Source: Anaerolineae bacterium (GTDB lineage Bacteria; Chloroflexota; Anaerolineae; Anaerolineales; Anaerolineaceae). Taken from it: a DNA stretch of 64,000 nt. Made by a program: the position numbers and the translations under genes. Positions 62,844 to 64,000 of this stretch are shown piece by piece (the first letter of the stretch is position 1; every line of letters starts with the position of its first letter). The stretch lies in contig JABLXK010000006.1 of NCBI GenBank assembly GCA_013178095.1, positions 1 to 64,000 of the forward strand, written 5' to 3'. Below the pieces are notes generated by a model. It searched no databases. It saw only the letters and a program-made list of their open reading frames with translations, and had not been told where the DNA came from.

Positions 62844-63419
62844 ATGCTGGAGATTGTCCCCTATAACCCCGCCTGGCCGTTGGAATTCCAGCGCCTGCGC
62901 GACAGCCTGGCGGCTGCGCTGGGCGCGCTGGCCCTGCGCATCGACCATATCGGCTCCACAGCCGTGCCAGGCCTGGGTGCCAAGGACATCCTCGACGTGC
63001 AGGTCACCGTGCTGGCATTGGCGCCAGAAATTGTTGAGCGGTTGAGCGCGGCCGGTTACGTGTACCGTCCCGATATCACCTGCGATCACGTTCCTGCTGG
63101 TGCCGACCCGGCGCCGGAATTATGGACCAAGCTGTATTTCACCCACTTCCCCGGTCAGCGCGCGGCGCACATTCACGTGCGCGCCGCCGGGCGCCCCAAT
63201 CAGCTTTACCCCCTGCTCTTCCGCGATTACCTGCGCGCCCATCCCCGCTCGACTGCTACCGTTGAACGCATCAAGCGCGCCCTGGTCCAATACCACGCGG
63301 ACGATGTGGAGGCCTATTACGACATTAAGGACCCGGTCTACGACCTGATCTGGGAAGCCGCCCGCGAATGGGCAGAAACGACAGGTTGGGAATCTGCTGG
63401 AGATATCCTCGAACCATGA
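62844..63419 (+). CDS. GrpB-family (UPF0157) protein
   Basis: A 191-residue protein of the GrpB/UPF0157 family, whose fold is nucleotidyltransferase-like. VPYNPAWPLEFQRLRDSLAAALG and RIDHIGSTAVPGLGAKDILDVQVTV at residues 29-58 are the family core; HIGSTAVPG with Asp pairs is typical. Some family members carry a C-terminal CoaE-like partner domain, but here only a short extra part is present. Function is not established. It follows the flavoprotein gene by 25 bases. Confidence 0.85.
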   Translation: MLEIVPYNPAWPLEFQRLRDSLAAALGALALRIDHIGSTAVPGLGAKDILDVQVTVLALAPEIVERLSAAGYVYRPDITCDHVPAGADPAPELWTKLYFTHFPGQRAAHIHVRAAGRPNQLYPLLFRDYLRAHPRSTATVERIKRALVQYHADDVEAYYDIKDPVYDLIWEAAREWAETTGWESAGDILEP

Positions 63420-63487
63420 AGATATCGGTTACGCCCACCTCTCCCGATTGACCGGGTGCGGTTCACGGGAGATGCAAAGTGAAAATT

Positions 63488-63549
63488 CCATCTGTGAGCA
63501 TCTGTCCATTCAGTTTCATCGGTGTTTATCCGTGTTCATCTGTGGTTAA
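63488..63549. repeat. CCACAGATGAA-type dispersed repeat, copy 3 (reverse)
   Basis: The stretch ending GTGTTCATCTGTGGTTAA is the reverse complement of the sequences at 50006 and 58636, here longer and with the extra CATCGGTGTTTATCC unit. Confidence 0.65.
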
Positions 63550-63619
63550 AATGCATAGGTAATTACCCCGACCTTCTGTAAAGTCATGGCATAATCACAA
63601 GATCAAACAGGAGAGGACC

Positions 63620-64000
63620 ATGAGCACAAAACCCTACTATATCGTGGACGTATTTGCCGAAACCAAATACGCGGGCAACCAACTGGCCGTCTTTCGGAAT
63701 GCCGCCGCCATTTCCGACCACGAAATGCAGCAAATCGCCCGCGAAACCAATTACTCCGAGACTACTTTTATCCTTTCCGATGAACCGCGCAATGGCGGCT
63801 TCGACGTACGCATCTTCACCCCTTCCGAAGAAGTGCCCTTCGCCGGCCATCCCACCCTCGGCACGGCTTTCATCATCCGGAATGAAATTCTGAACGGCCG
63901 GGCGGAAAAGGTGCTGCTGAATCTCAAGGTCGGGCAGATCCCGGTCAGCTTCAGCCCGGACGGCTATAGCTGGATGCGCCAGATCCAGCCGACCTTCGGC
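63620..64000 (+). CDS. PhzF-family isomerase, truncated by the window end
   Basis: The first 127 residues of a PhzF-type protein, usually about 260-300 residues. VDVFAETKYAGNQLAVF with the catalytic Glu in RETNYSETTFIL, and IFTPSEEVPFAGHPTLGTAF, are diagnostic of the diaminopimelate epimerase-like fold. The family isomerises small metabolites as in phenazine synthesis; the substrate here is unknown. The ATG at 63620 has CAGGAGAGG before it. The rest lies outside the window. Confidence 0.88.
   Translation, partial: MSTKPYYIVDVFAETKYAGNQLAVFRNAAAISDHEMQQIARETNYSETTFILSDEPRNGGFDVRIFTPSEEVPFAGHPTLGTAFIIRNEILNGRAEKVLLNLKVGQIPVSFSPDGYSWMRQIQPTFG

Overview
The window looks like chromosome from an anaerobic Chloroflexota bacterium, most likely Anaerolineae. 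Four things point there: GC-rich housekeeping genes, isoleucine made through citramalate, a yeast/Bacteroidetes-type ketol-acid reductoisomerase, and short intergenic repeats of the TTGCGAG...GCAATCTC kind. The taxonomic call is an inference from gene content; no rRNA or tRNA gene was seen.

Layout. 0.2-3.3 kb: an AT-rich helicase with a possible C-terminal nuclease domain, probably a transferred defence gene. 3.4-8.6 kb: a GNAT acetyltransferase, a membrane-anchored S33-type hydrolase (minus strand) and a purine operon hpt-purA-purB. 8.7-10.9 kb: a lower-GC two-gene island, a beta-CASP metallo-beta-lactamase RNase-like protein followed directly by a protein with a PD-(D/E)XK-like motif. I regard this pair as the best candidate for an undescribed system. 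11-18.3 kb: small enzymes, a cytoplasmic phosphorelay pair (hybrid histidine kinase plus Hpt-REC-REC-GGDEF cyclase) and an AbrB/Doc toxin-antitoxin pair.

18.4-31.2 kb: one long branched-chain amino acid operon, ilvD-ilvB-ilvN-ilvC-leuA-leuC-leuD-cimA-leuB-ilvE. It holds every step from pyruvate to valine, leucine and isoleucine. A consensus promoter, a leader peptide in which half the residues are Leu, Ile or Val, and a terminator with a matching antiterminator precede it, so ribosome-mediated attenuation is very likely. 31.2-36.2 kb: repeat-rich spacer, a promoter enclosed by a perfect 14+14 bp inverted repeat, a leader terminator, then carA-carB. 36.3-37.4 kb: an IS110-family element.

37.7-49.9 kb: a HEPN/MNT toxin-antitoxin pair, small enzymes and membrane proteins, two tandem isoprenylcysteine-methyltransferase-like proteins, a binding-protein-dependent ABC transporter (four genes) with Pho-box-like direct repeats upstream, a HAD phosphatase, a nucleotidyltransferase and a cis-prenyltransferase. 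50.2-54 kb: methyltransferase genes driven by their own TetR and PadR regulators. 54.1-56.6 kb: an ECF sigma factor and its probable membrane anti-sigma partner. 56.6-58.3 kb: a tyrosine phenol-lyase/tryptophanase-family enzyme preceded by a short leader peptide ending in Tyr-Tyr-Tyr-Leu. 58.3-59 kb: a dense patch of repeats. 59-64 kb: a GH18 lipoprotein, a methyltransferase, a MarR-FAD oxidoreductase pair, a GrpB-like protein and the start of a PhzF-family gene cut by the window end.

All coordinates come from reading the sequence. Family assignments rest on visible motifs and remembered family features; no search was run.
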